DNA of 26,233 bases from an uncultured Bacteroides sp. (GCF_910585845.1 NZ_CAJUHF010000039.1:9007-35239); one strand, 5' to 3'. Positions 16,808 to 25,796 are shown, counted from the first letter of the stretch. Program-made: numbers and translations. Notes: generated by a model from the sequence alone, not told the origin.

Positions 16808-18058
16808 TCAGTCATGGTGGGCATGATCTTTCGGAAAATCTTCACCCTCCCATGCCTTTTTCGATGTCCAAGGCAGCGGAGCATCCGTCCAAAACGAATG
16901 GTCGGCAGGCAATCCCAAAGGCAGGAAAGCCAATGAGGCAAGATACAGACTACCGTTATTCGTGTACCAATCGGAAATGTTCGGTTGCCGGCCGTTGAAA
17001 CCCAAAACCAGGAAACCTTTTTCATTGAAATTCCGTTTATCGCCAAACATACGCTGAATGACTGCCGTCATCGCAGCACGTACCTGTCCGGCAGGCAATT
17101 CTTCCGGTAGCCAACCACGCCACGCCAACAAGGCAAGTGGTTGCAACACACCGGTACGATAGGTAATAGAACGCCCGAATACCGGAAAAGTACCTTCAGG
17201 AGAAATGAAGCGTTCCAATATCATGCCGAAACGCTGCATACGTTTCATCGCTTTTGGGAAACCGCCCCCCGCCACGTTCCAAATCTTCTTTTTTCCGCCA
17301 TCCGTCATCACTTCCATACACTCCACATACATCGGATGAATCACAAAACTGTTGTAATAGTCGAAAGCGAAATTCTGCCCGTCGCTGTACCAACCATCTC
17401 CCACATACCACTCGTCTACCTTGCGCAAGGCAGAAGTGATGCGGTAATAATCGGTCTGCGCACCAGCTTTCTTCAAGAAGCATTCGATGGTAGAAGAGAA
17501 CAACAGCCAGTTGGTATAAGGAGGATCCACTCGACGCAACTGCTGGAACTCGGCAATATAGCGTTGCTTGGTCTGCTCATCCAACGGCATCCACAAGGCG
17601 TCATAGCCACGCAAGAAACTCTCTGCCACGTATGCAGCATCCACCAGCGGTTGCCCTTCCTTCCGCCACAGCAGATAATCCTTGCTCTGCGGGTCTACAG
17701 CCTGCGCATAGCTCTTCAAAGCCCATTCGCGAAGTTGCCTGCGCTGTCCGCCTTCCGCCGTATCGTCATCGGGCAACGACAGCCACGGGGCAAGCCCCGC
17801 CATCAACCTGCCGAAACACTCCATATAGGTCACCCGCTTGTCGCGTCCGTCCCAAGTAGGACTCAACTCCACCAGCATCTCATCTTGCAATTTTCCTTCA
17901 CTCATGCTGCTCAGTACCGGGGCAGCCATCTGATATAGGACTTCTGTCCACAATTCACGATCCGTCTTTACTTTTTCCGCTTTCTTTTTTGCCGAAGCAG
18001 TGACCGGAACCAATAAAACTACAGCCAATAGTAGCCATACATATTTTCTTGTCTTCAT
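16808..18058 (-). CDS. DUF2264 family protein, GH154-like
   Basis: 416 residues, exported (signal peptide about 1-23, ends TASAKKK). The alpha-rich sequence with repeating helix pairs suggests an (alpha/alpha)6 barrel. Conserved blocks of the DUF2264 family: YMECFGRLMAGLAPWL at 78-93, GDGWYSDG at 220-227, FDYYNSFVIHPMY at 232-244 and PEGTFPVFGRSITYR at 287-301. As I recall, the founding GH154 member BT3677, an exo-beta-glucuronidase acting on arabinogalactan, belongs to this family, which would suit the genes around it; I cannot confirm the match or the catalytic residues here. The gene is GC-rich compared with susD (37 of 60 bases in the row starting 17761). It is followed at 33 bp by BNR_4, so both proteins probably process the same uronic-acid cap. 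Confidence 0.82.
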   Translation of the reverse strand: MKTRKYVWLLLAVVLLVPVTASAKKKAEKVKTDRELWTEVLYQMAAPVLSSMSEGKLQDEMLVELSPTWDGRDKRVTYMECFGRLMAGLAPWLSLPDDDTAEGGQRRQLREWALKSYAQAVDPQSKDYLLWRKEGQPLVDAAYVAESFLRGYDALWMPLDEQTKQRYIAEFQQLRRVDPPYTNWLLFSSTIECFLKKAGAQTDYYRITSALRKVDEWYVGDGWYSDGQNFAFDYYNSFVIHPMYVECMEVMTDGGKKKIWNVAGGGFPKAMKRMQRFGMILERFISPEGTFPVFGRSITYRTGVLQPLALLAWRGWLPEELPAGQVRAAMTAVIQRMFGDKRNFNEKGFLVLGFNGRQPNISDWYTNNGSLYLASLAFLPLGLPADHSFWTDAPLPWTSKKAWEGEDFPKDHAHHD

Positions 18059-18084
18059 GATATTGAATATAAATTGTTTTCTAT

Positions 18085-18097
18085 CGTTGCAAATATA
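18085..18097 (-). promoter_or_regulatory. Possible -7 box upstream of DUF2264
   Basis: TATATTTG (TAnnTTTG) on the minus strand, plus 18090-18097, 31 bp before the ATG. There is no TTTG at -33, so this is weak and may only be AT-rich background. Confidence 0.3.
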
Positions 18098-18173
18098 TCC
18101 CTTTTCTAATAGAAAAAATGACTAAAAATAAATCAAAAAAGATACTTTATTGATTATTTTCACTATGAACCGA

Positions 18174-20114
18174 CTATTTTTTCTGATATATACGCACATA
18201 ATCTATCTCATAACGCATAGGGATTTCCTTATCATCTATTTCCCCCCCATTTATCCCTCCAAGAGCCAAATTCAACAAAAGATAGTGCGGTTTTCTGAAC
18301 GGGTTCGTTCCTTGACCGATATTCCCATTGACGGTTTCGCTCAAAAGAATTTCATTCAGCAGTTCATCGCCCAAATAAATTCTGATGGCCGTCTCATCCC
18401 AGTCCATACGCCACAGATGAAAGTCATCTGCCCAATCCGCCTTTTTATCCGTAAAATGACTGAAAGGAATAGTCCGGCTGTTCCATTTTGCTTCCCATTG
18501 CCGGTCAGTACCCCAAGCCGCATTCGCCAAGATATGTGGCACGCCTTTAATGCGGTAATACTCCATGATATCAATCTCGCCACATGAAGGCCATTCCATA
18601 CCACTGCCCAAAGTCCAAATGGCAGGCCATGCCCCACCGCCGACAGGAATCTTGGCACGAACCTCAAACCTTCCATACAAGAACTCCTTCTTGCCTGCCG
18701 TTGTCACACAGGAAGAAGTGTAGTCTATAGACTTCCTGCTCTTGCGCCAATCATCACTTTCCACGTCATACAAAGGATTCTTACGGCCAGTCTCCTTGCG
18801 CGCTTCGATAATCAATTTCCCATCCTTGCAATAAGCGTTGCCGTCTTGATACCACTGCGCTTCTTCGTTACGCACAAAACCGGTTTCATAATTCCAAACA
18901 GCTGCATCCAAACGGCCGTCTTTATCAAATTCATCGCTCCATACCAGTTTCCACTCCGGCTCCCCGACCATGTCCACTACAGACATATCTTCACTCCATT
19001 CCATGAACGGAACTCCCTGTTCATCAAAAAGAACAGGCAGCCAGATATATCCGGAATACATCAGGCTCTTCGGTTTCCAAACATCGGCCATGAACAGGAA
19101 ACGGTTTTCCGAAAGCGGCAAGACGAATGTTCCCTGTCCGCCAAACGTTTTCTCACTGTTTTCTCCACGGCAGGGATTAGGATGCTGTTTCCAAGGTCCC
19201 CAGATAGAAGAGGCAGAAAACATGCGTGCCTCGTTCGGTTCCCATCCGGTGCAGCCGGAAGTAATCATCCAATAGATACCGTCTTTTTTGAAAAGGGTCG
19301 GAGCCTCGTTGTGTCCTCCAGGAAAGAGGCGGACGTAACGACCCGAATGCCGCATATAGTCGTCCGTAAGTTCCGCAATGTGCAACGTAAGGTTTTCTTC
19401 CGAAGAGTAGATATGATATGCCTTGCCGTCGGTGTCGACAAACAGTGTCATATCGCGTGACATCTGCCCACCTTCCACATCGCGTTTCACGAACATACCT
19501 TTGCCAACGGCATCACGCCACTCCGGTGTCCACCACTCGTAGCTGTCCATGTTCCACGTCATACCCTGCTCTTCCCGGGTCATGTTCAGCGGATAGATGC
19601 CAGGGTTCACACGTCCGGAGCGTACAAACCGGTAAGGTCCTGCCGGAGTATCGCTCACCGCCACTCCTGCACGTGCCGGCCCGTAGCCCTGCCCTTTCAG
19701 TTCCAGGTGGAACCACATCACGAACTTCCCTGTCCGGCGATTGTATATCACTTTAGGGCGTTCCATGATGCAACCTTTTTCGATGTCGCTTCCTGCCTCA
19801 TCGGAGACGGACAAAGCCACACCTTCATACTTCCAGTTCCGCAAGTCGTCGGACGAATAACAGGTTACTCCCACTTCCGTAGTGAAGCCCTTTTCCGGAC
19901 GGTGTTCGCCAAACCAGTAGTACCTGCCGTTGTAAGCCAATATACCTCCACCGTGAGCATTGATAACGTTGCCCTCTGTGTCTTTCCACACCTCAGAGGA
20001 AGTAATAGCTTTTTGTGAAGTAGTAGCGGACTGCCCCCACAGAGTGGTCTGAAAGAGAAGACACAGCAGGAAAAAAAAGTTCATTATCATTTTCGTATAT
20101 TTCTTCTTCATCAT
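18174..20114 (-). CDS. Two-module GH43 (exo-beta-1,3-galactanase type) + GH16 (endo-glycanase) enzyme
   Basis: 646 residues; signal peptide in about 1-28 with no lipobox, so soluble periplasmic is the default. Residues about 38-375 are GH43 of the subfamily 24 type: the blade-1 segment INAHGGGILAYNGRYYWFGE lacks the usual catalytic Asp, as in known exo-beta-1,3-galactanases; MERPK carries E118, GHNEAPTLF the likely acid E270, and GGQGTFVLPL has Gln327, matching the Gln proposed as the unusual base in the fungal enzyme. Residues about 388-646 are GH16 with EIDIME at 513-518 (nucleophile E513, acid/base E518), the bulged-motif form shared with laminarinase/galactanase-like GH16_3. One chain thus has exo and endo modules for a beta-1,3-galactan backbone. 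It lies directly after susCD. An adjacent second ATG at 20111 is an equally possible start. Confidence 0.92.
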   Translation of the reverse strand: MMKKKYTKMIMNFFFLLCLLFQTTLWGQSATTSQKAITSSEVWKDTEGNVINAHGGGILAYNGRYYWFGEHRPEKGFTTEVGVTCYSSDDLRNWKYEGVALSVSDEAGSDIEKGCIMERPKVIYNRRTGKFVMWFHLELKGQGYGPARAGVAVSDTPAGPYRFVRSGRVNPGIYPLNMTREEQGMTWNMDSYEWWTPEWRDAVGKGMFVKRDVEGGQMSRDMTLFVDTDGKAYHIYSSEENLTLHIAELTDDYMRHSGRYVRLFPGGHNEAPTLFKKDGIYWMITSGCTGWEPNEARMFSASSIWGPWKQHPNPCRGENSEKTFGGQGTFVLPLSENRFLFMADVWKPKSLMYSGYIWLPVLFDEQGVPFMEWSEDMSVVDMVGEPEWKLVWSDEFDKDGRLDAAVWNYETGFVRNEEAQWYQDGNAYCKDGKLIIEARKETGRKNPLYDVESDDWRKSRKSIDYTSSCVTTAGKKEFLYGRFEVRAKIPVGGGAWPAIWTLGSGMEWPSCGEIDIMEYYRIKGVPHILANAAWGTDRQWEAKWNSRTIPFSHFTDKKADWADDFHLWRMDWDETAIRIYLGDELLNEILLSETVNGNIGQGTNPFRKPHYLLLNLALGGINGGEIDDKEIPMRYEIDYVRIYQKK

Positions 20115-20154
20115 ATACCTAATATTATATGAGAAAAGCGAAACTGACCTTCAT

Positions 20155-20255
20155 AAAAAAGGCAGTCTCGCCTAACTAAAAACAGAATGTACCGTTTTTC
20201 TTTATGCCACTTCCATTTGACCGGCCTCCAGCTCTAAGCCACCAGAAACCGGTCA
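20155..20255 (-). terminator. Hairpins between susD and GH43-GH16 (attenuator candidate)
   Basis: In minus-strand order: TGACCGG...CCGGTCA (plus 20218-20255, 7-bp stem, 24-nt loop); AAAAAC...GTTTTT (20178-20199); and a short AGGC-GAGACT-GCCT hairpin followed by six T (20155-20174). The last looks like a weak intrinsic terminator. Partial termination or 3'-end protection after susCD, giving more SusCD than enzyme, is plausible. Confidence 0.45.
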
Positions 20256-20273
20256 TATAAAAGTGTTCAAATA

Positions 20274-22283
20274 TTATTTGGTTGTTTCTTCATCAGCTAC
20301 CGCTTCCTCCCAATTGGTGAACATCGGCACTGTATCATCATAACCGTCGTAACCATAGTTCTGACGAAGCTGGGCACCAATATTGGCTGTGATTGCAGAG
20401 TTGGGCACAGGCCAGAACATATTATGCTTAGCGACCTGATAGTTCAACATTACTTTTGAAAAAATCGGACCACGATTATAGAGGCTATAGCGCGTACAAC
20501 GCTTATACCAATAACTTCCACCATTCAAGTCGGTACCAGTCTGTTTATCCCAAGTTGCTAAGTCATAAGTATCCCCCCACTCATCGGGTTTACCACTACG
20601 AGCTAAACACCATGAAATACGAGTCAATTCAGGTTGACGCCATTCCTCCAAATAGAGTTCACGAGCACGTTCATCAGCAATATCTCCAATGGTAACCGTA
20701 GTAAACATCTTCTTGGCATTAGCGCGACGACGAACAGCATTTACATCCTCGGCTGCACCACTTGTATTACCTTGATAAAATTTAGCTTCCGCACGAAGCA
20801 GATAAGTCTCAGCAAGACGGAACAAATAGAGATTACCATTAGAACATTTCGTACCTTTTGTAGCACCATTGAACTGATTAGCACCCATGTTTTCTGACGC
20901 AGACTCATCTACAATATAAACTTTATACAAAGGAATAGGATACCAACTACGAATTGTATCCTTACAAAGCAAAGTTCCTGCTAAAACCGTATCTTTTTCC
21001 GTTATATAGTCTTCTGTTGCATACAATTGCATATTCTTTCCATAAAAATCAGAATTGGGACGATTATACTTAATATCCGTCATTTCTACCCAATTACCCA
21101 CATTTCGGTTATGACGCAAATCCTGTGTATCCTCTTCACCATCATAATTCCAAATAGTCTTATTGTAGTGATGAGAAGTACGGAAGCAACCAATACCACG
21201 TCCCAAAAGACGTAACCAATCCAACTCTTTGCTATACGATCCATTATTACGTGCCCAGTTATAAGTCGGTGAACCGAGTTTATGAGGGTCTATGATATCA
21301 CCGTTAGACCAATGAACACACATTGCACGCATTAATGGATAACCAATAAAGCTCTGACTGTCAAAGTTCAGAATAGGCATAATGGTCTCCTTATTAGCAG
21401 CAGCAGTAACATTATCGCCACGATGTAAATCCCAAATCACATTACGTTCCACGTTCCATGTCTCAGGACTTCCAGAAGGTACAAAAGTACCAAAAGATTG
21501 CTCCATCAAAGCTAAACCATGATTATTAATCAAATCAGTAGCCATCTCTTCAGCCTTCTTATATTCACCTATCACTAAGTAGCATTTGATGAGCAATTGC
21601 ATACAAGCTTCTTGATTCACAGTACCCATATAAGGCATATCTTTCTGAGCCGGTACATTTTTAACAGCAAACTCCAAATCATGCACCAGCATCTGGAAGA
21701 TAGCTTCCTTGCTTGTAGACTTATAGTTCTGTTTAGGCACTTCGATAATTTTCGTCACTAAAGGAATATCCCCGAACAGCAATGCCTGATGATAGTAACC
21801 ATAAGCACGGTGGAAGTAAGCACGTCCCTTATATTCGTTACGCGTCTTCTCGTCCAAACTCTCTACCTGATCCACATACGAAAGCACTGTATTAGCAAAT
21901 TTGATACTAACCCATCCACGATCCCAAAAACGGCTCATGGCGTTTTCGTCACCACCACCTTTCATACCGCTGGTCGGCGTAAGTTTATTTGCAAAATCAT
22001 CCTGACGATTGGTAGCATCCGTCTTTGCATACAAGCCTATATCGCTCATAAAATAGACTGAAGCAATAGGAAGCAGATTTGAATTGCCATCCATCAACAT
22101 TTCCTTGAGCCCCAAATCGCACATCGCCATTGCTGAACGCAAACCCGATTCTGTAGTATACGTATTTCCCGGATTATAGAATGACAAAGGGTCTTGCTCC
22201 AAGAAACTGTCCGTACAGCTTGCCAACATGGCTGCTGAAACCAACACCATACATCCCTTTGCTAATTTATTTATCTTTTTCAT
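20274..22283 (-). CDS. SusD-like surface glycan-binding lipoprotein
   Basis: Binds the target glycan at the cell surface and acts as the lid of the SusC transporter. 669 residues; signal peptide with lipobox MLASC (Cys23), followed by TDSFLEQDP, the typical SusD start with an acid two places after the Cys, as in surface-exported lipoproteins. TPR-like helical segments such as RAYFHRAYGYYHQALLFGD (about residues 152-170) and the late LFRLAETYLLRAEA block identify the RagB/SusD fold. It is larger than typical SusD proteins (about 500-600), with extra loops in the middle. It starts 16 bp after the SusC stop, so the two are translated from one mRNA. Base composition is more AT-rich than most of the enzyme genes (22 of 60 GC in the row starting 21061). 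Confidence 0.96.
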   Translation of the reverse strand: MKKINKLAKGCMVLVSAAMLASCTDSFLEQDPLSFYNPGNTYTTESGLRSAMAMCDLGLKEMLMDGNSNLLPIASVYFMSDIGLYAKTDATNRQDDFANKLTPTSGMKGGGDENAMSRFWDRGWVSIKFANTVLSYVDQVESLDEKTRNEYKGRAYFHRAYGYYHQALLFGDIPLVTKIIEVPKQNYKSTSKEAIFQMLVHDLEFAVKNVPAQKDMPYMGTVNQEACMQLLIKCYLVIGEYKKAEEMATDLINNHGLALMEQSFGTFVPSGSPETWNVERNVIWDLHRGDNVTAAANKETIMPILNFDSQSFIGYPLMRAMCVHWSNGDIIDPHKLGSPTYNWARNNGSYSKELDWLRLLGRGIGCFRTSHHYNKTIWNYDGEEDTQDLRHNRNVGNWVEMTDIKYNRPNSDFYGKNMQLYATEDYITEKDTVLAGTLLCKDTIRSWYPIPLYKVYIVDESASENMGANQFNGATKGTKCSNGNLYLFRLAETYLLRAEAKFYQGNTSGAAEDVNAVRRRANAKKMFTTVTIGDIADERARELYLEEWRQPELTRISWCLARSGKPDEWGDTYDLATWDKQTGTDLNGGSYWYKRCTRYSLYNRGPIFSKVMLNYQVAKHNMFWPVPNSAITANIGAQLRQNYGYDGYDDTVPMFTNWEEAVADEETTK

Positions 22284-22299
22284 ATTTGTCTTTCCGTTA

Positions 22300-25200
22300 T
22301 TAGAGTGTTATATTCAAACCAAAGTTAAAACTGCGGGTAGCCAGACCACCTGTTTCGGGATCACCATATTCCCAACCGGAAATAGTACATACATTCTTGA
22401 TGGTTGCGGTCAGGCGCACCTTGTCAATCATGTATTTCTTAGTCCACTTTTGAGGCAATGTGTAGCCCACCGTGATGTTGTCCAAACGGACGAAACTGCG
22501 GTTGTAGAGTTTGTTGACACCACCTGCCAACCCCGTATTAGGTCCTGCAGCATTCAGACGACAGTAATCATTGGTCGGATTGTCAGGTGTCCAATATTCT
22601 TTCTCCGGCATATTGAAAGCGTTAGCAACTTGTGAACCACCATTGTCCTGATTCAGCCAATAGCCGTTTGTACTCTTGTGTCCCATGTAAGAATAGAGGG
22701 AGAACGAGAATGTGAGGTCTTTCCAGAAAGTGAACTCATTGCGCATGTTCCAATAGATGGGAGGAGCAGTAGTTCCGAGGAATGCCTTATCTTTGTCGTT
22801 ATAGACCGGCACGCGGGTACCGTCGTCCAATATCTTGTCATCTTCCGTGTAACGATTTACCACCTTCGGGTCACCGGGTTTTTGGCCTACCAGTTCGGCA
22901 GCAGCAATGTCCTCGGGCGTATTCTGCCATATACCGTCAGTCTCATAATACCAGATAGTACCCATAGGCTGTCCGATAAACCAACCGTTGGACGTATCGT
23001 CACGTTCCACACCGTTTTCGTCATAATCGTAATAGATGTGGTTAATCTTGTTCTTGTTGATAGAGAATCCGGCTGAGGTATTCCAGGTGAAGTCTTTGGT
23101 TTCGATATTGGTAGAGTTCAGAGAGATTTCAAAACCCTGGTTCTGCACTTCACCCAAGTTGGAAGTAATGCTTCCGAAACCGGAGAAACTCGGCAAACGT
23201 TGCCCCATAATCATGTCCGTAGTCTTCTTGAAATAATATTCCATAGAACCGCTCAAACGTCCGTTCAGTACAGAGAAGTCCACTCCGACATTCCATGACT
23301 TGGTCTTTTCCCACTCCAGATTAGGAGCAGCCAGACGATCCATGTACAGAGGATTGACCACAGTTGACGTACCGTTGTTGAAATAAACCATACTGGTACC
23401 ACCCAAATTCAAGTTAGCCAGCGTCTTGTAGACATCGCCAAACTCACGGTTACCGTTGGTACCGTAGGACAAGCGCAACTTGAAGGTATCAAGCCAGTCC
23501 TGCGTACTTTCCATGAACTTCTCATTGGAAACGGTCCATCCCAAACCTATTGAACCGAAGTTACCCCAAGGATTCTTAGCACCGAAACCTGCGTAACCAT
23601 CGCGACGGAACGTACCTGTAAACATGTAGCGGTCTTTGAAGCTATAGAACAGACGACCCAAGTAAGAAGCAGCCGTGTAGTGGCTATCGTTGGTAGAGAA
23701 CGAACTTTGCTCCTTATTGGCACCCTGCGTATAGTGGAAACCAAGCGCATCACTGGGTGTGATGTTGCGGGCGTTGATGTTGTCGCTCCAGTAGCGGTGT
23801 TCTTCGGCTTCCTGCACCAATGTCAAGGTGAAATGGTGGTCATTGGCAAAAGTGTGATCCCAAGTGATGGTATTGTTCAAGTTCCAATCGAAATTCTTTG
23901 ACCATCCACGGTTCACACCACGGCTGGATGCAGAAGCGTCCGGCAGGTCGGCAGACATGAAGTAGCGGTCATTGAACCACTGGAGACGCGGAGCGGCATT
24001 GAACTGATAGGTAATGCCCAAAGGCAACATCAGTTTGGCATTAAATATGGAATTAAGCACGGTGTAACCTTTCTCCAAGTCATAGTATTGACGATCGAAA
24101 TAGTAGTTGTAACCACCGTTTGTAGCGGCACCGGACATCGGATATTGCTCATATCCTCCATTTTCGTCGTACATGGAAGCAAACGGAGAGTTGCGCAGCA
24201 TATTGGCATCCCAATAATTGCTACCCAATGACACTTGGATATCCCCGTCCGAACGATCTTGGAAGTTCACGTTTGCACCAACTTCCAACCAGTCTGTAAT
24301 CTTAGCGTTCACCTTCATGTTAGAACGGAATGCATGGTATTCATTACCCTGCACGGCACCTTCGTTGTTCATGTATCCCACAGACACGTAATAGTTGATA
24401 TTGTCCGTGGCACCGGAAATGCTGGCATTGTAGTCCTGATTCAAACCAGTACGGAATGTGGCGTCATACCAATCATAAGAATTGCCAGCAATGAAATTGT
24501 TGAATACCAACGGAGAGTTATTCAACTCTAAACGACGGGCAAACAGGCTCATCATACTTTCACCCTCAGTCGGGCCCAGACCTGCTACTCCCACATTGGT
24601 AGCCCACGCATTCTGCTCTGTAGTTGTCATATTGCGCGGATCATCGTAATATCCTTCCGGATAAGCGATAACACCCTTGTCATCAGTTGCCCTGTAATAA
24701 CCATACAGGCCGTCACTGCCTTTACCATACGTATTAAACATCTTATACCAATCCTGGCGATAGCGTACATAACCGTTGGCATCGTAATAGTCGCGATAAG
24801 CGGACTTGTTGTTTATAGCCAAGTTGGCACTTACGTTGATGACCGGTTTTCCTTGTTTACCTTTCTTCGTGGTGATGATGATGACACCGGCAGCAGCCTT
24901 AGCACCATAGATGGCTGCCGAAGAAGCATCCTTCAGCACGTCAATCTGGCCTATATCGTCCGGATTGATTTCTGAAAGTTCACCATAGAAAGCCATACCG
25001 TCCAATACAATCAGCGGGCTGGCATCCGTACCCAACGAGTTCTTACCACGCAACTGGATAGAAGCGCCACTACCTTTGGCTGAAGCATCGTAACCAATCT
25101 GCAAACCCGGCGTACCGCGCAATACATCCTGTACTGATGTCGGGTTAGCATCGGCAATTTTGCTCGGGTTAATCTGTACCACCGATCCCGTAAGGTCTTT

Positions 25201-25587
25201 CTTACGCATCGTACCGTAACCCACAACCACAACTTCGTCCAGCATTTCGCTGTCTTCTTCCAATGTTACTCTGATGTTTTTCTGTCCCTTTGTCGGAACT
25301 TCCACCGTCTTGTAACCCACAAAACTGATTACCAACGTAGCATTGGATTTTACTTTCAAGGAGAAATTACCGTCAATGTCGGTAATACAACCGTTGCCGG
25401 ATACTCCTTTTTCAACAACACTGGCACCAATCACAGGACCAAACGGATCCTCAACCGTACCGGTTACCGTAACTTGAGAATTCTGAGCGTCCAGAATCGA
25501 GACGTTCAACATCAGAGCTATACAGACCAACAAAGCGGACAACGCTCTGTTCAATCCAGCTCTTGAGGAAATCTTTCGTCTTTCCAT
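22300..25587 (-). CDS. SusC-like TonB-dependent outer-membrane transporter
   Basis: Imports oligosaccharides across the outer membrane with energy from TonB, together with the SusD lid. 1095 residues. Signal sequence about 1-35; carboxypeptidase-regulatory-like (CarboxypepD_reg) domain about 38-112 (VTGTVEDPFGPVIGASVVEK); TonB-box-like DEVVVVGYGT at 117-126; plug domain about 130-245 with the typical VLKDASSAAIYGAKAAAGVI stretch; then a 22-strand barrel ending in the aromatic C-terminal strand RSFNFGLNITL. There is no N-terminal STN/anti-sigma domain, so regulation by an ECF-sigma/FecR pair is not suggested; an unseen HTCS or similar sensor outside the window is likely. First gene of the locus. 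Confidence 0.98.
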   Translation of the reverse strand: MERRKISSRAGLNRALSALLVCIALMLNVSILDAQNSQVTVTGTVEDPFGPVIGASVVEKGVSGNGCITDIDGNFSLKVKSNATLVISFVGYKTVEVPTKGQKNIRVTLEEDSEMLDEVVVVGYGTMRKKDLTGSVVQINPSKIADANPTSVQDVLRGTPGLQIGYDASAKGSGASIQLRGKNSLGTDASPLIVLDGMAFYGELSEINPDDIGQIDVLKDASSAAIYGAKAAAGVIIITTKKGKQGKPVINVSANLAINNKSAYRDYYDANGYVRYRQDWYKMFNTYGKGSDGLYGYYRATDDKGVIAYPEGYYDDPRNMTTTEQNAWATNVGVAGLGPTEGESMMSLFARRLELNNSPLVFNNFIAGNSYDWYDATFRTGLNQDYNASISGATDNINYYVSVGYMNNEGAVQGNEYHAFRSNMKVNAKITDWLEVGANVNFQDRSDGDIQVSLGSNYWDANMLRNSPFASMYDENGGYEQYPMSGAATNGGYNYYFDRQYYDLEKGYTVLNSIFNAKLMLPLGITYQFNAAPRLQWFNDRYFMSADLPDASASSRGVNRGWSKNFDWNLNNTITWDHTFANDHHFTLTLVQEAEEHRYWSDNINARNITPSDALGFHYTQGANKEQSSFSTNDSHYTAASYLGRLFYSFKDRYMFTGTFRRDGYAGFGAKNPWGNFGSIGLGWTVSNEKFMESTQDWLDTFKLRLSYGTNGNREFGDVYKTLANLNLGGTSMVYFNNGTSTVVNPLYMDRLAAPNLEWEKTKSWNVGVDFSVLNGRLSGSMEYYFKKTTDMIMGQRLPSFSGFGSITSNLGEVQNQGFEISLNSTNIETKDFTWNTSAGFSINKNKINHIYYDYDENGVERDDTSNGWFIGQPMGTIWYYETDGIWQNTPEDIAAAELVGQKPGDPKVVNRYTEDDKILDDGTRVPVYNDKDKAFLGTTAPPIYWNMRNEFTFWKDLTFSFSLYSYMGHKSTNGYWLNQDNGGSQVANAFNMPEKEYWTPDNPTNDYCRLNAAGPNTGLAGGVNKLYNRSFVRLDNITVGYTLPQKWTKKYMIDKVRLTATIKNVCTISGWEYGDPETGGLATRSFNFGLNITL

Positions 25588-25659
25588 TGTATAAATTTTA
25601 AGATTAATAAATTAATAACTTTGGTGACTAAAGGCCGTACAAGAACGCACCTCAAAAAT

Positions 25660-25674
25660 CACAATGCAAATGTA
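25660..25674 (-). promoter_or_regulatory. Candidate susC promoter (-7 box)
   Basis: TACATTTG on the minus strand (plus 25667-25674) fits TAnnTTTG and gives a leader of about 70 nt before the ATG at 25587. No clear -33 TTTG at 19-20 bp spacing, as expected for a promoter that needs an activator. Confidence 0.45.
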
Positions 25675-25753
25675 TGCGCATAGCAAAGAGAAGGGGTTTA
25701 CAAATGCCCCAAACATGTTCAGATTTGGTGCATGGAACAATATTTCACATAGA

Positions 25754-25796
25754 TTGAAACATTTTCAAACACAATGCCACACTGCCCTACAGGGCA
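25754..25796. promoter_or_regulatory. Two dyads upstream of the susC promoter
   Basis: TTGAAA-CAT-TTTCAA (25754-25768) and TGCCCT-AC-AGGGCA (25783-25796) are exact inverted repeats 80-125 bp upstream of the -7 box. They are candidate regulator-binding sites; no direct evidence. Confidence 0.35.
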
